Source of the DNA: Pirellulales bacterium | Lineage (GTDB): Bacteria > Planctomycetota > Planctomycetia > Pirellulales > Thermoguttaceae | Assembly: GCA_020846145.1 (NCBI GenBank) | Contig: JADLEL010000105.1 | Coordinates: 1 to 63,835 of the forward strand | Length of the DNA: 63,835 nt | Direction of reading: 5' to 3' | Shown: positions 40,462 to 49,600 of the stretch, in pieces | How the letters are laid out: each line of letters starts with the position of its first letter | Position numbering within the stretch: position 1 is the first letter of the stretch | Notes under the pieces: generated by a model | What the model saw: only the letters and a program-made list of their open reading frames with translations | What the model was told of the DNA's origin: nothing | Databases searched by the model: none | Position numbers and translations under genes: made by a program

Positions 40462-43400
40462 TCATTCCAATCCCGTCGCTCCCGCCGGGGGAATGATTAC
40501 GCCGTTCCGGTTGGCCAAGCGGCTTTTGCTGAGGAAGCGCGGTTCGACGGAGAGCAGGACGCCGGTGCTGTTGCGCGACGGATCGACGTTGAAGCCGAGG
40601 TTGATCAGCAGCGACTCGCCGATGCGGGTAATGCTGAAGTTCTGGCCAATGTTCCCCTGGTTGCCCAGATCGATGCTTGTGCCGAAGGTCGAGACCCATT
40701 TCGGGCTCATCCAATAGGAGTAGGAGAGGCTCACCACGCGGTTTTGGATCGGTCCGTCGATGTAGTGGTAGCCCACATAAAAACTGCCGCGCGGCGGGCG
40801 GGTGAGGAACGCGCCGACCGAGTAGATATTCTGGCCGCCGCCGAAGAAATCGAAAACGCCGTCGCTGACCAAAGTCGTCTGGTCGCCCACGTGCCAGCGG
40901 AAGTCGTAATTCGCCAAGCCGGGCACCGTGCCGAAATTGTCGCGGTCGGGATTGGTGTAGAGGTTGATGCCGGCGTCGAGCGTCACCCAATCGATGATGT
41001 GCTGGTTGCCCGGCGCGCCGCGCTTGGTCTGCCAGCGTTGTTCCGCGCCCACGCGGAAGACCGAAAGGGTGTCGAGCACTTCGGTGCTGGGCGATGTAAC
41101 CCACCCGCCCAATCCGCTGCGCACGGCGTAGTACCGCTCGTCGTACCGCGGCGGGAAGCCCGCGGGCGGACTGCCGTAATCGTACACCCGGTTCCGCCGC
41201 CGACCGGCCTCGATCGAGTCGTCGTCCAGCGGATCGTAAAGCGGCAGCAGCGACAAATCCTTGTTGCTTTCGCAGTAGGCGTATTCGGCGGTGAAATTGA
41301 CTTTGTGCGCGATGCCGTGGACGTTGAACAACTCGTCCTCGATCGCCGGATTGACCGACCAGACGGGCAGGTTCAGCCGCACGCCGCCCTGGCCGTAGAG
41401 CCGCGTGAGGCCGTTGCCTTGGAGGTCCTCGCCCCAGTTGGCTGCCTCGCCCAGCGCGTAGGGCACGATTTTCAGCGCGCCGAGCTGGAAGGGGTAATCG
41501 ATCTCCTGCCGCGTGGCCAGGCGCTGCCCGGCGGCCGGCGCGGGAGTTTGCGACGTGGCGAACGGCGGCGTTACTTCCCACGGCAGCCAGGCGAACGGCC
41601 GATCGTTTGGATTCGTGGGCGCGGTGGCCGGCTGGAAGCGGGCGTAGGCGATGTTCGTATGCTCGTACCAGGTGAAGGTGTCGTTCAAGAGCGGCTGGCC
41701 GAGCCAATAGTGGTCGGCGCGGGGGAGCCATTCGGTCTGCGTGAAGAACTCGTTCAACCGCGCGCCGGCGAAGAGGCTCATCGACATATTGCCCGTCGCG
41801 TACTTCAGTTCGACGTCGGTGGTCTGGTCCTTGAGTTCGTCCCATTCCTGCTGGTAAAAACTTTGCAGGAAGTTGCGGTCGCTGATCCAGCCGACTTCGG
41901 CCGAGATTTGATATCCGCCGTTCATGACCTGGCGATGCTGTCCGAAAAGCCGGAAGCGGTCGATTTTTTCCGGCAGCAGCGAGGGGCGATCGACGCCGAG
42001 GTTGTCGCGGCCGTTGTCGTGGATGTACCAGAAATCGAACAGTCCGCCGGTTCGTTCGGGAATGCCGAAGAGCGCGTCCTCGAAGCCGTAGGCGAACGTC
42101 CCGCCGCCGGCCCAGCCGCGCTTGCCGAGATAATCGACGCTCAGGTCCAGATCGGTGCCCTCGGGCGCATTCTTGATGCCCAACAGTTCGTAGCCGCTCC
42201 AGTTCGTCAGGACTTGCGTGCCATAGACGTTGTCCTGCTTAACCCGGGCGCGGCGGATGTAGAAGGTCGGCTCCCTCAAATCGGTCGCCAGGTAGGGATA
42301 ATAAAACACCGGCACCGGACCGAGGAACAGGAAATTGTTGCTCGAGGTCGCCAGGCTTTCGTGCGCGATGACCGGTTGGTTCGTCAGCGGATCGACCTGC
42401 GGCTGGCGGGTCAGTGGATCGATCGCGGCCCGCTGCAAATCCTCGAAATAGATGTCGCCCGATTGCAGCCGGTAGCCCGGCTCGCCCATGCGGCTCGAGG
42501 TAACGAACGAATTGCGGGCGTAAAATTGGCCTTCGCCGGTCTGCTGGAGCACGTCGGTCTTGAGGCGGATTTTCCCCACGTATTTGTCCAGCGGCGTGAG
42601 CAGCTCGGCGTCCAGGATGGTGCCGATTTTATTGGGAACGTCGTAATACATCCGCTGGGCGAAAATCTCGCGTTCCCCCTGCCGGAAGACGATGTTCCCT
42701 TCGAGGTACAATTCCAACGGGATGCGGGGATCTTGATGGATGCCTTCCTTGGCCATGATGCCGTCTGATTTGGGCAAGATCGTCCAGATGATTGCGCGGT
42801 CGGCGGAAACGTCGATCGAATCGATCTGGCCGATCCCCTCGACGTTCATATTGATGTGATCGACGATCACGTTCACGCCCGAATTGATCGTTACGATCGC
42901 CCGCTTGCCGTTGGGATCGGTTGGATCGGGCATCCCCTGCGCTTGGAAGCCCCCTTCGCCGCGCGGATAGACGCGGATTCTGCGGTCGGGAAGCGCGGCG
43001 GGAGTCGCGATCGCCTCAATCGCGCCGGGAGGAGCCGCCGTGCCCGCGGCGGATGCGGGACCCGTCCAATTCAACGGGCCGGGAAGGTTGCCCGTCGCCG
43101 GCGGCGGGCCGACGGGGGTCAACGGAGCGTCGGGCTGCACGAATTGGGCGGGCAAAACTTCGCTCCGCGTGAGCGCGTCCGCGCCGATCGGTCGGCGGCG
43201 GTCCATGCCCCGCTGGAAGATCGGCGGCATGACGGCCGGTTCGCCCGCCGTTTGCCGGACGTTCGGCTGAATTTTGCTCGTAGTGGAATAGCGGCCGAGC
43301 CACGCTTGCTCGGAAATTCTCAGCGGACCGGCTTTCCCGCGCCCTTCGAGCAGCACGTCCCCTTCCAAATAGGCAATGACTTTATTTTGGTTTTGATTTT

Positions 43401-43674
43401 GACGGTTCGCCGGCTCGATCCACAGCACCGCCTCGCGGCATCGGGCGCGTTGGTCTCCTTGCTGGAGGAAACAGTTCCCCCGCAGGATCCAAACGTCGTA
43501 GGCACCCGACTTCCACCGATTCGCCGCTTCGGCGGCAAACGCGATCGGCGCAGCGCGGTCCGGCTCGATCAACGCCGTTTCGCCGCGCGCAATGGCGGAG
43601 AACGACGAAAGGATCATGAAGTTTAGGAAAAGAAGGATTACGGTCGATTTCAAATTGCAAATTTGAAATTTCAT
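40462..43674 (-). CDS. LptD/OstA-like outer-membrane LPS-assembly protein
   Basis: The 1070-residue exported protein starts at ATG 43674; the upstream frame reads only a repeat-like leader. A signal sequence (NFMILSSFSAIARG) precedes a periplasmic OstA/LptA-like beta-jellyroll part with two copies of an export-pathway pattern (VIAYLEGDVLLEG and LELYLEGNIVFRQG). From about residue 430 comes a beta-barrel with many aromatic strands (NFLFLGPVPVFYYPYLATDL is the LptD signature turn). Family members insert lipopolysaccharide into the outer leaflet. A Pro-rich insert lies at about 190-240. Its presence argues for a Gram-negative-type outer membrane. Confidence 0.87.
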   Translation of the reverse strand: MKFQICNLKSTVILLFLNFMILSSFSAIARGETALIEPDRAAPIAFAAEAANRWKSGAYDVWILRGNCFLQQGDQRARCREAVLWIEPANRQNQNQNKVIAYLEGDVLLEGRGKAGPLRISEQAWLGRYSTTSKIQPNVRQTAGEPAVMPPIFQRGMDRRRPIGADALTRSEVLPAQFVQPDAPLTPVGPPPATGNLPGPLNWTGPASAAGTAAPPGAIEAIATPAALPDRRIRVYPRGEGGFQAQGMPDPTDPNGKRAIVTINSGVNVIVDHINMNVEGIGQIDSIDVSADRAIIWTILPKSDGIMAKEGIHQDPRIPLELYLEGNIVFRQGEREIFAQRMYYDVPNKIGTILDAELLTPLDKYVGKIRLKTDVLQQTGEGQFYARNSFVTSSRMGEPGYRLQSGDIYFEDLQRAAIDPLTRQPQVDPLTNQPVIAHESLATSSNNFLFLGPVPVFYYPYLATDLREPTFYIRRARVKQDNVYGTQVLTNWSGYELLGIKNAPEGTDLDLSVDYLGKRGWAGGGTFAYGFEDALFGIPERTGGLFDFWYIHDNGRDNLGVDRPSLLPEKIDRFRLFGQHRQVMNGGYQISAEVGWISDRNFLQSFYQQEWDELKDQTTDVELKYATGNMSMSLFAGARLNEFFTQTEWLPRADHYWLGQPLLNDTFTWYEHTNIAYARFQPATAPTNPNDRPFAWLPWEVTPPFATSQTPAPAAGQRLATRQEIDYPFQLGALKIVPYALGEAANWGEDLQGNGLTRLYGQGGVRLNLPVWSVNPAIEDELFNVHGIAHKVNFTAEYAYCESNKDLSLLPLYDPLDDDSIEAGRRRNRVYDYGSPPAGFPPRYDERYYAVRSGLGGWVTSPSTEVLDTLSVFRVGAEQRWQTKRGAPGNQHIIDWVTLDAGINLYTNPDRDNFGTVPGLANYDFRWHVGDQTTLVSDGVFDFFGGGQNIYSVGAFLTRPPRGSFYVGYHYIDGPIQNRVVSLSYSYWMSPKWVSTFGTSIDLGNQGNIGQNFSITRIGESLLINLGFNVDPSRNSTGVLLSVEPRFLSKSRLANRNGVIIPPAGATGLE

Positions 43675-44136
43675 CTCACGGCGCGCGGAATCTCCCTTCG
43701 CGCAACGCGGCTGCGCTGCGACCCGGACGGAGACCAATTTGTGGCGCCGTTCGTTCAGCAGAAAAGCATCCTTGCCAAGCCGGGCATGGAGCGTCCTTGC
43801 TCGCCCGGTGGTATTTTCTTAATGCGCTAGCCCCTCGCGTTATAAATCCAAAGGGGAAAAGCACTTCGGTGAAAAGCCGCCGAAATGGCGGGCGGGATTA
43901 TAAAGTCGCCGCCCCATTAGATCAAGGCGGGTTCAAGCGGTTTCCATTATCCATAACGCTATGCCAGATAAGCACTTGCGGCAATTGAAGAAGTGGCGGA
44001 CCGGTTCACCGTTTCCCCGTAGAGACTTTTCCGGGAAGTTTGCGCCTGCAATATACATCATTCCGTAGGTTATGCTTCAGCATCACACGCTTCCCTGCTG
44101 ACCTCCCGTGAATGTCGCCCGAAAGGAAAAAAATGC
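43675..44136. other. Intergenic region between LptD-like and thioredoxin genes
   Basis: I see no gene. It contains a half-copy of the family C palindrome (44065-44083) and otherwise ordinary sequence. Confidence 0.4.
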
Positions 44137-44592
44137 TTACCGGTCGATCAACGCCTTCAACTCCGCTTTCTCCATCCCGCCCAGTTGCTGGGCCGTCATT
44201 TTGCCTTTTTTGAAAACCATGAAGTGCGGAATCGACTGGATATGGTAGCGGTCGGCCAACTCGCCGTTCTCATCGACGTTCACCTGCACGACTTTCACCC
44301 CCGGATTCTCCTTGGCGAACGCGGCCAGAATCGGTTCCATTTGCCGGCAGGGGCCGCACCAATCGGCATAAAAATCGACGAGCACGGGCACGTCGGCCTG
44401 GAGCACGGCGCTCTCGAAATCGCTCGCTCGCACCGGCGTCAGGCCATTTGCCGCTTGCTCCCCCGGCGCGTGAGGCGGCGGATCGGCACGTCCCCGATGA
44501 TACATCCGGTAGGTAATCAGCAGGAAGACCAAGACGGCTCCCCCGGCGAGCAGGAGCGTTTTCGTGTGATCGAACCGTGGATTCCAGGACAT
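44137..44592 (-). CDS. Membrane-anchored thioredoxin
   Basis: From the ATG at 44592 (GGAGG nine bases before it) the product has 151 residues: one N-terminal membrane helix (KTLLLAGGAVLVFLLITY, about 11-28), a short linker, then a thioredoxin fold with the active site DWCGPCRQM (Cys79 and Cys82) and the cis-proline loop SIPHF. The domain probably faces the periplasm and handles disulfides, which suits a cell with Cys-rich surface proteins such as the YTV protein; that link is inference. It is divergent from the WXG100 gene. Confidence 0.9.
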   Translation of the reverse strand: MSWNPRFDHTKTLLLAGGAVLVFLLITYRMYHRGRADPPPHAPGEQAANGLTPVRASDFESAVLQADVPVLVDFYADWCGPCRQMEPILAAFAKENPGVKVVQVNVDENGELADRYHIQSIPHFMVFKKGKMTAQQLGGMEKAELKALIDR

Positions 44593-44723
44593 CGCTGCGA
44601 ACCTCCGCATTTGAGGAAAATATCGGCCCATTCCACACTCCGGTCAATGATACACGCTGCAACCGCGAAGTCCAAGACGAATTTGCCTTCTCTCCGGTTT
44701 CCGTTGCGGAAAGCTTATGATGA

Positions 44724-44754
44724 GGGTGCCATGCCCCCGCTTGCCCTGGGCATG
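44724..44754. repeat. GGGTGCCATGCCC hairpin
   Basis: GGGTGCCATGCCCCCGCTTG and its CTGGGCATG arm; a relative of 33926-34000. Confidence 0.65.
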
Positions 44755-44793
44755 ACGAAACCGCTTCTTACGGGCAACCGCCGCGCGTATCGC

Positions 44794-44822
44794 TTGATGT
44801 GCCCGTAATTGCGAGCTAGAAT
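44794..44822 (+). promoter_or_regulatory. Promoter of the type VII-like cassette
   Basis: TTGATG (44794-44799), a 17-base spacer, TAGAAT (44817-44822), 47 bases before the WXG100 start. Confidence 0.5.
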
Positions 44823-44868
44823 TGAGTTTGGCGATCCCCACCATAAAAAGCATTATTGGAGCCGCGCC

Positions 44869-45141
44869 ATGCCCCAGGCTATCGTCGATCCCGATGAACT
44901 TCGGCAGTTCGCTGCGAGCCTCAAAAAATTCAGCACCGATATTCAAACCCGCATCAACTTGCTTGGCGGGCAGTTGGTAACGCTCGAAAAAACGTGGCGC
45001 GACCAGGAGCAGAAGAAATTCTCCGACGAGTTCGAGCAGCAGGTGAAGGGGGTCGCGCGCCTGATCGAGATCATCGAGGAACACATCCCCTACCTGCTGC
45101 GAAAAGCCGAAGTCATCGATCAGTATTTGCATCAGAGGTAG
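44869..45141 (+). CDS. WXG100-like protein A (ESAT-6 superfamily)
   Basis: A 90-residue two-helix hairpin protein from the ATG at 44869 (TTGGAG 8 bases upstream; the longer frame has a poor start). The turn between helices holds TWRDQEQKKF, with Trp43 where WXG100 proteins have W-x-G; here it is W-R-D. WXG100 proteins are small helical dimers, substrates and partners of type VII secretion ATPases. The second small protein of the cassette (46280) has the same W-x-D-x5-F pattern, so the two may form a heterodimer as EsxA/EsxB do. First gene of the cassette. Confidence 0.8.
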   Translation: MPQAIVDPDELRQFAASLKKFSTDIQTRINLLGGQLVTLEKTWRDQEQKKFSDEFEQQVKGVARLIEIIEEHIPYLLRKAEVIDQYLHQR

Positions 45142-45389
45142 AGGGGACAGGGAGCAGGGGATAGCGGATAGGGGATAGCGGATAGGGGATAGCGGATAGG
45201 GGATAGCGGATAGGGGATAGGGGATAGCGGATAGGGGATAGGGAGCAACAATAAGGGAATGATCGCGAAAAGTTATATCTGATGAAAAAACGTGTTTAAT
45301 GAATTTGAATTTATTAAATTATTAAAAACTATCCCCTATCTCCTATCCCCTATCCCCTATCCCCTATCCCCTATCCCCTGCCCCCTCCC
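45142..45389. repeat. Low-complexity GGGATAGCGGATA tract
   Basis: About eight GGGATAGCGGATA units after the WXG100 stop, an AT-rich centre, then the CCCCTAT units as an inverted image directly before the next ATG. The two halves could fold into a long imperfect hairpin. Confidence 0.8.
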
Positions 45390-45986
45390 ATGTCCACTCC
45401 CGCCCAAGTCAAATCGATCGACTCCTTGCAGGCGGTCTCCGCCGCCTTGGAGTGCTTTCACGCCGACGCGGCGGCCGCGCTCGACGAGTTGGACATGGAA
45501 ATCCGCCGCGCCACGCAGTGGATCGGCGAGGATTGCCGCCAGTATTGGAAGCAGGAGGTCCGCCGCTCGACCGAGCGGGTCCACGAAGCGAAGATCGCGC
45601 TCGAGCATGCCCAGATGTTCCGCGGCGGAGACGGCCGGCCGGCCGCGTGCGTCGAGGAAAAGAAAGCCCTCGAACGGGAAAAACGCCGGCTGCAACTCGC
45701 CGAGTCCAAGGTCGAGGCCGTGCGGCATTGGGCGCTGACCATCGAGCGCGCGATGAACGAATACCGCGCCGTCCGCGGCGCGTTCGGCAACTGGCTGGAG
45801 GCCGATTTTCCCAAGGCCGTCGCCGTAATGAGCCGGATGATCGCGGCCTTGGAAAGCTACGTGCAATTGGGAATCGCCGATCCGCGCGCCCCCATCGTCG
45901 CGGCCGCGCTGGTCTCCGCCGCCGAGGCGCAATCCGCGGAAAAAACCGCCGGCGGCGATGCGGCCGATCCGAACGTCGAGGAATAA
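45390..45986 (+). CDS. Coiled-coil protein of the type VII-like cassette
   Basis: A 198-residue protein predicted almost wholly helical, with no signal peptide or membrane segment. Long charged heptad-like runs (CVEEKKALEREKRRLQLAES) suggest a coiled coil. It contains QYWKQEVRRSTERV, which loosely recalls the W-containing turn of its WXG100 neighbours but lacks W-x-D. It could be a larger WXG-like substrate, a chaperone or a scaffold. Context between the two WXG100-like genes and before the ATPase is the main reason to place it in the system. I do not recognise a named family. Confidence 0.7.
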   Translation: MSTPAQVKSIDSLQAVSAALECFHADAAAALDELDMEIRRATQWIGEDCRQYWKQEVRRSTERVHEAKIALEHAQMFRGGDGRPAACVEEKKALEREKRRLQLAESKVEAVRHWALTIERAMNEYRAVRGAFGNWLEADFPKAVAVMSRMIAALESYVQLGIADPRAPIVAAALVSAAEAQSAEKTAGGDAADPNVEE

Positions 45987-45987
45987 T

Positions 45988-46254
45988 CGTTTAGCCCGCA
46001 GCCAACGGCGACCGCGCGAGTAGGTTATGCTTTAGCATAACATTTAGAGCCTATCCCAAAACCATGTCGGTTGGGGTGGCAGTTGTACTGCCACCCCTTG
46101 AATCGCCGGATAGCAGGAGTGGCAGTGCAACTGCCATCCCAACGAATTGAGGTTTTAGGATAAGTATTTAATGCGAAAACCGTTATGCTAAAGCATAACC
46201 TACAACTACAACACGCATTCGCCGTCGCCGTTGCCGTTGGCTCCGGGCTAAACG
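45988..46254. repeat. Four palindrome families nested inside one another
   Basis: From outside inwards: CGTTTAGCCCGCAGCC (45988) with GGCTCCGGGCTAAACG (ending 46254); GTAGGTTATGCTTTAGCATAAC (46020) with its inverse (46182-46203); CCTATCCCAAAACC (46050) with GGTTTTAGGATA (46151); and GGGGTGGCAGTTGTACTGCC (46072) with a second GGAGTGGCAGTGCAACTGCC copy (46115). No gene lies within. Confidence 0.85.
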
Positions 46255-46279
46255 ATATGAAATCCGATAGCGTACAACC

Positions 46280-46507
46280 ATGAAGAACTGGGACTTTTCC
46301 ACCGGCGCGGCGAAGATCGAGTTGGCGATGAAGTCGTTGCAAATCGCCGACGCCGAGGCGGAGCGGTATTGGTCCGACGCCGCCCATCAGAAGTTCCGCG
46401 AAAACTACCTCGATCCCGTGGAGCCGAAAGTCCGCAGCATGCTCGAAGCGATCCATCGCATCACCGGAGTGTTCGAAACCGCCGACCGCCAGTGCGGAAT
46501 GACGTGA
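46280..46507 (+). CDS. WXG100-like protein B
   Basis: A 75-residue helical hairpin protein. Its turn YWSDAAHQKF (Trp31, Asp33, Phe39) matches protein A (Trp43, Asp45, Phe51) in spacing and in the final Lys-Phe. It begins MKNWDFSTGAAKIELAMKSL. There is no signal peptide, as expected for ESX-type substrates, which use a bipartite C-terminal signal; no clear YxxxD/E follows at the C-terminus. No Shine-Dalgarno is visible. It sits 106 bases upstream of the FtsK/EccC-like gene. Confidence 0.75.
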   Translation: MKNWDFSTGAAKIELAMKSLQIADAEAERYWSDAAHQKFRENYLDPVEPKVRSMLEAIHRITGVFETADRQCGMT

Positions 46508-46605
46508 GAAAAAGTAGGCAGTAGGCAGTAGGCAGTAAGCGGTTAATTCATCATTCATCATTCAGCATTCATCCTTCATCATTCCCACCCCTCACCCCTC
46601 GCCCC
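46508..46605. repeat. Low-complexity GTAGGCA and TTCATCA tracts
   Basis: AGTAGGCAGTAGGCAGTAGG, then ATTCATC-type words and CCCCTCACCCC words, directly before the ATG of the FtsK/EccC-like gene. Confidence 0.75.
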
Positions 46606-46613
46606 TTTCAACC

Positions 46614-49600
46614 ATGGCCGCATTTTCGCCGGACGGACCCAAACAGCTCTTGGCCGAACTCTGCCGCCTGGTGCGCGAGCGGGCGTCGTCGGAGGCGGAA
46701 ATTCGCGGCAGCTTGACTTCCGGCAAGGAAGCGGCCGACAAAAACCATCGCGACGCCCAGGATACCGCCGCCGCGCGCCATCGCGCGAAAAAGAAGGCCG
46801 CCGAAGACGAGTACGCGGCGGCGAAAAACGCATTGCTCGCCGATTCCGAAGCCGAGTCGGGCCGGGTGCGGAAGGAATACGACGCCGTCCGCGCGCAGGC
46901 GGTCGCGCGCTACGAGTCGGAACGCACCGCCTCCGAGCGGAAACTCGCCGAACTGCGCTGGGAAGTTACGGCCATGTCCGAGGCTGCCCGCTGCGGATCG
47001 AACCTGCAACTCGAAGAGGTTCTGGCGGGCCTAGACGCGCGCTGGCAGGAGTTGCTCAAACTCCACGAGCAGGCGGTCGAAGTTCTCCGCCGCCGCGGGC
47101 AATGGGACAATTTTCCCGATCCGCAAATCGAGACGCCCGTTTTGGAAGATCAACCTTCGCAGCGGTTCACCCGCGCCCTCGAAACGGCGCGGGCCCAATA
47201 TCGCGCCCTTTCCAAACAGATTCTGGGACGATTCTTCAAAAAGCTATGGCCTCTGGCTTTTCTACTGCTTTGGGCATTGGCCGCCGTTCCGTCGGGGATA
47301 TTTCTCGGCTGGAACAACTGGCATTGGCTGGCCGTAAGCGGCGGCGGAGCGCTGCTCGTCGGCTTGATCGGCGGCTTCACCCTGCACAATATTTCCAATC
47401 ACCGCGCGGCTGAGGCTTATATTGCGCTCCGCCGCACGTTGTTGGAAGCGGGCTTGAACCGGCCCAGCATTTTGGAGACCGCCAAAGTGCAATGCCGGCG
47501 TTTTTACGGCGCGATTTCCGAGCGGCAGAGCGCCGAACTGAAGAAAATCGACGAAAAATACGCCCTCGTCAAAACCGAAATCGTCCACCGCAAGGAACGC
47601 GAACTGCATCAGGCCGATAAAACCTTTCCGCCGCGGTTGGCCGAACTGGCCGAAGCGCGGGAACGTTCCCTCGCCGAGATCGACGAAAAATACGCCCGGC
47701 TGCTCCCCGAAATCGACCAGCGCTTCGCCGCCGAATCGGAGCGGCTCCGCGCCGAGCACGAACGGGCGGTCCGCGAAAACGAAGAGCGCGGCCGCCGCCT
47801 GTGGGACGAAATGTCCCAGCGCTGGTTCGACGGCGTCGAACGCTTCGGCGCGGCCGTCGAGCAGATCGACCGCTTTCGTCGCGAACACTTCCCCGACTGG
47901 AACTCGACCGATTGGAGCCGCTGGACATTGCCCAACGAGATCCCCCCGGCATTTCCCTTGGGTTCCGGCAAGCTGGAACTTCGACAGATCAAGGACGGTT
48001 TGCCAACTGACGAAACGCTGCTACCTCCGCAAACCGAGTTCACGCTGCCCGCGCTTCTGCCCTTTCCCAAGCAATCGCTGCTGTTGTGGAAAGCCGGCGG
48101 CGCGGGGCTGGCCAAGGCCGTCGATTCGATGCAGGCCGCCATGCTGCGGATGCTCACCGCCATGCCGCCCGGAAAAGTCCGCTTCACGATCATCGATCCG
48201 GTGGGTTTGGGCGAAAATTTCTCGGCCTTCATGCACCTGGCCGACTATGACGAGCAACTCGTCGCCAATCGGATATGGACCGACACTTCGCACATCGAGC
48301 AGCGGCTTGCCGATCTGACGAAGCACATGGAGAACGTGATCCAGGTCTATCTCCGCCAGGAGTTCCATTCGATTCAGGAATACAACGCTTTCGCGGGCGA
48401 GATGGCCGAACCGTACCGCGTGCTGGTGGTGGCGAATTTCCCCGCCAACATGTCGGAAACGGCCGCGCAGCGGCTTAAGAGCATCGTCGCCAGCGGCGCC
48501 CGCTGCGGCGTGTTCGTGCTGATGAGCGTCGATACGAATCTGCCGCTCTCGCATCACTTCCACCTGCCCGACCTGGAGCCGGAGGCGATGGTCCTGCGCT
48601 GGGACGGATCGCAGTTCGTCTGGGAGCACAAGCAGTACGGGCCGCTGCCGCTCGCGCTCGATAGCCCGCCGCCGGGCGAGGAGTTCCGCGAGATCGTCCG
48701 CGCGGTGGGGAGCGAAGCGAAGAACGCGGGCCGCGTCGAAGTGCCCTTCTCCTGCATCATCCCGCCCGAAAACGAGTGGTGGACCGCCGACAGCCGCGCG
48801 GGCATCGACGTGCCCCTCGGCCGCGCCGGGGCGATGAAACTGCAAGACCTCGCGCTGGGCAGCGGAACCTCCCAGCACGTGCTGATCTCCGGCAAGACCG
48901 GCTCGGGCAAATCGACCCTGCTGCACGTGCTCATCACCAACTTGGCGCTGCGCTACAGCCCCGACGAAGTTGAACTGTACCTCGTCGATTTCAAAAAGGG
49001 GGTCGAATTCAAGGCTTACGCCCAATTCGCCCTGCCGCACGCGCGGGTCATCGCCATCGAGAGCGAGCGGGAGTTCGGCCTGAGCGTCCTCCAGCGGCTG
49101 GACGCCGAATTGCGCACCCGCGGCGATATGTTCCGCAAGCAGGGCGTACAGGATATCAAAGGCTACCGCAATGAACTGCCCAATGCTCGGCTGCCGCGGA
49201 TTTTGCTGATCATCGACGAATTCCAGGAGTTGTTCACCGAGGATGACCGCATTGCGCAGGAATCGACGCTATTGCTCGACCGGCTCGTCCGCCAGGGCCG
49301 TGCGTTCGGCATCCACGTGCTTTTAGGTTCGCAAACGCTCGGCGGGGCGTATTCGCTTGCCCGCAGCACGCTCGGCCAAATGGCGGTCCGCATCGCCTTG
49401 CAGTGCAGCGAGTCGGACGCCCATCTGATCCTCAGCGAAGACAACACGGCCGCCCGCTTGCTCACCCGGCCCGGCGAGGCGATCTACAACGACGCCAACG
49501 GCCTGTACGAGGGCAACCATCCGTTCCAAGTGGTGTGGCTTAACGACAACGACCGCGACGATTACTTAGGCAAGCTCGAAAAACTTTCGACCGAAAAAGG

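Noticed and set aside
40744-42768. Long plus-strand open frame opposite the LptD-like gene
   Set aside because: Antisense shadow without domains; the minus strand carries LptD motifs and a signal peptide.
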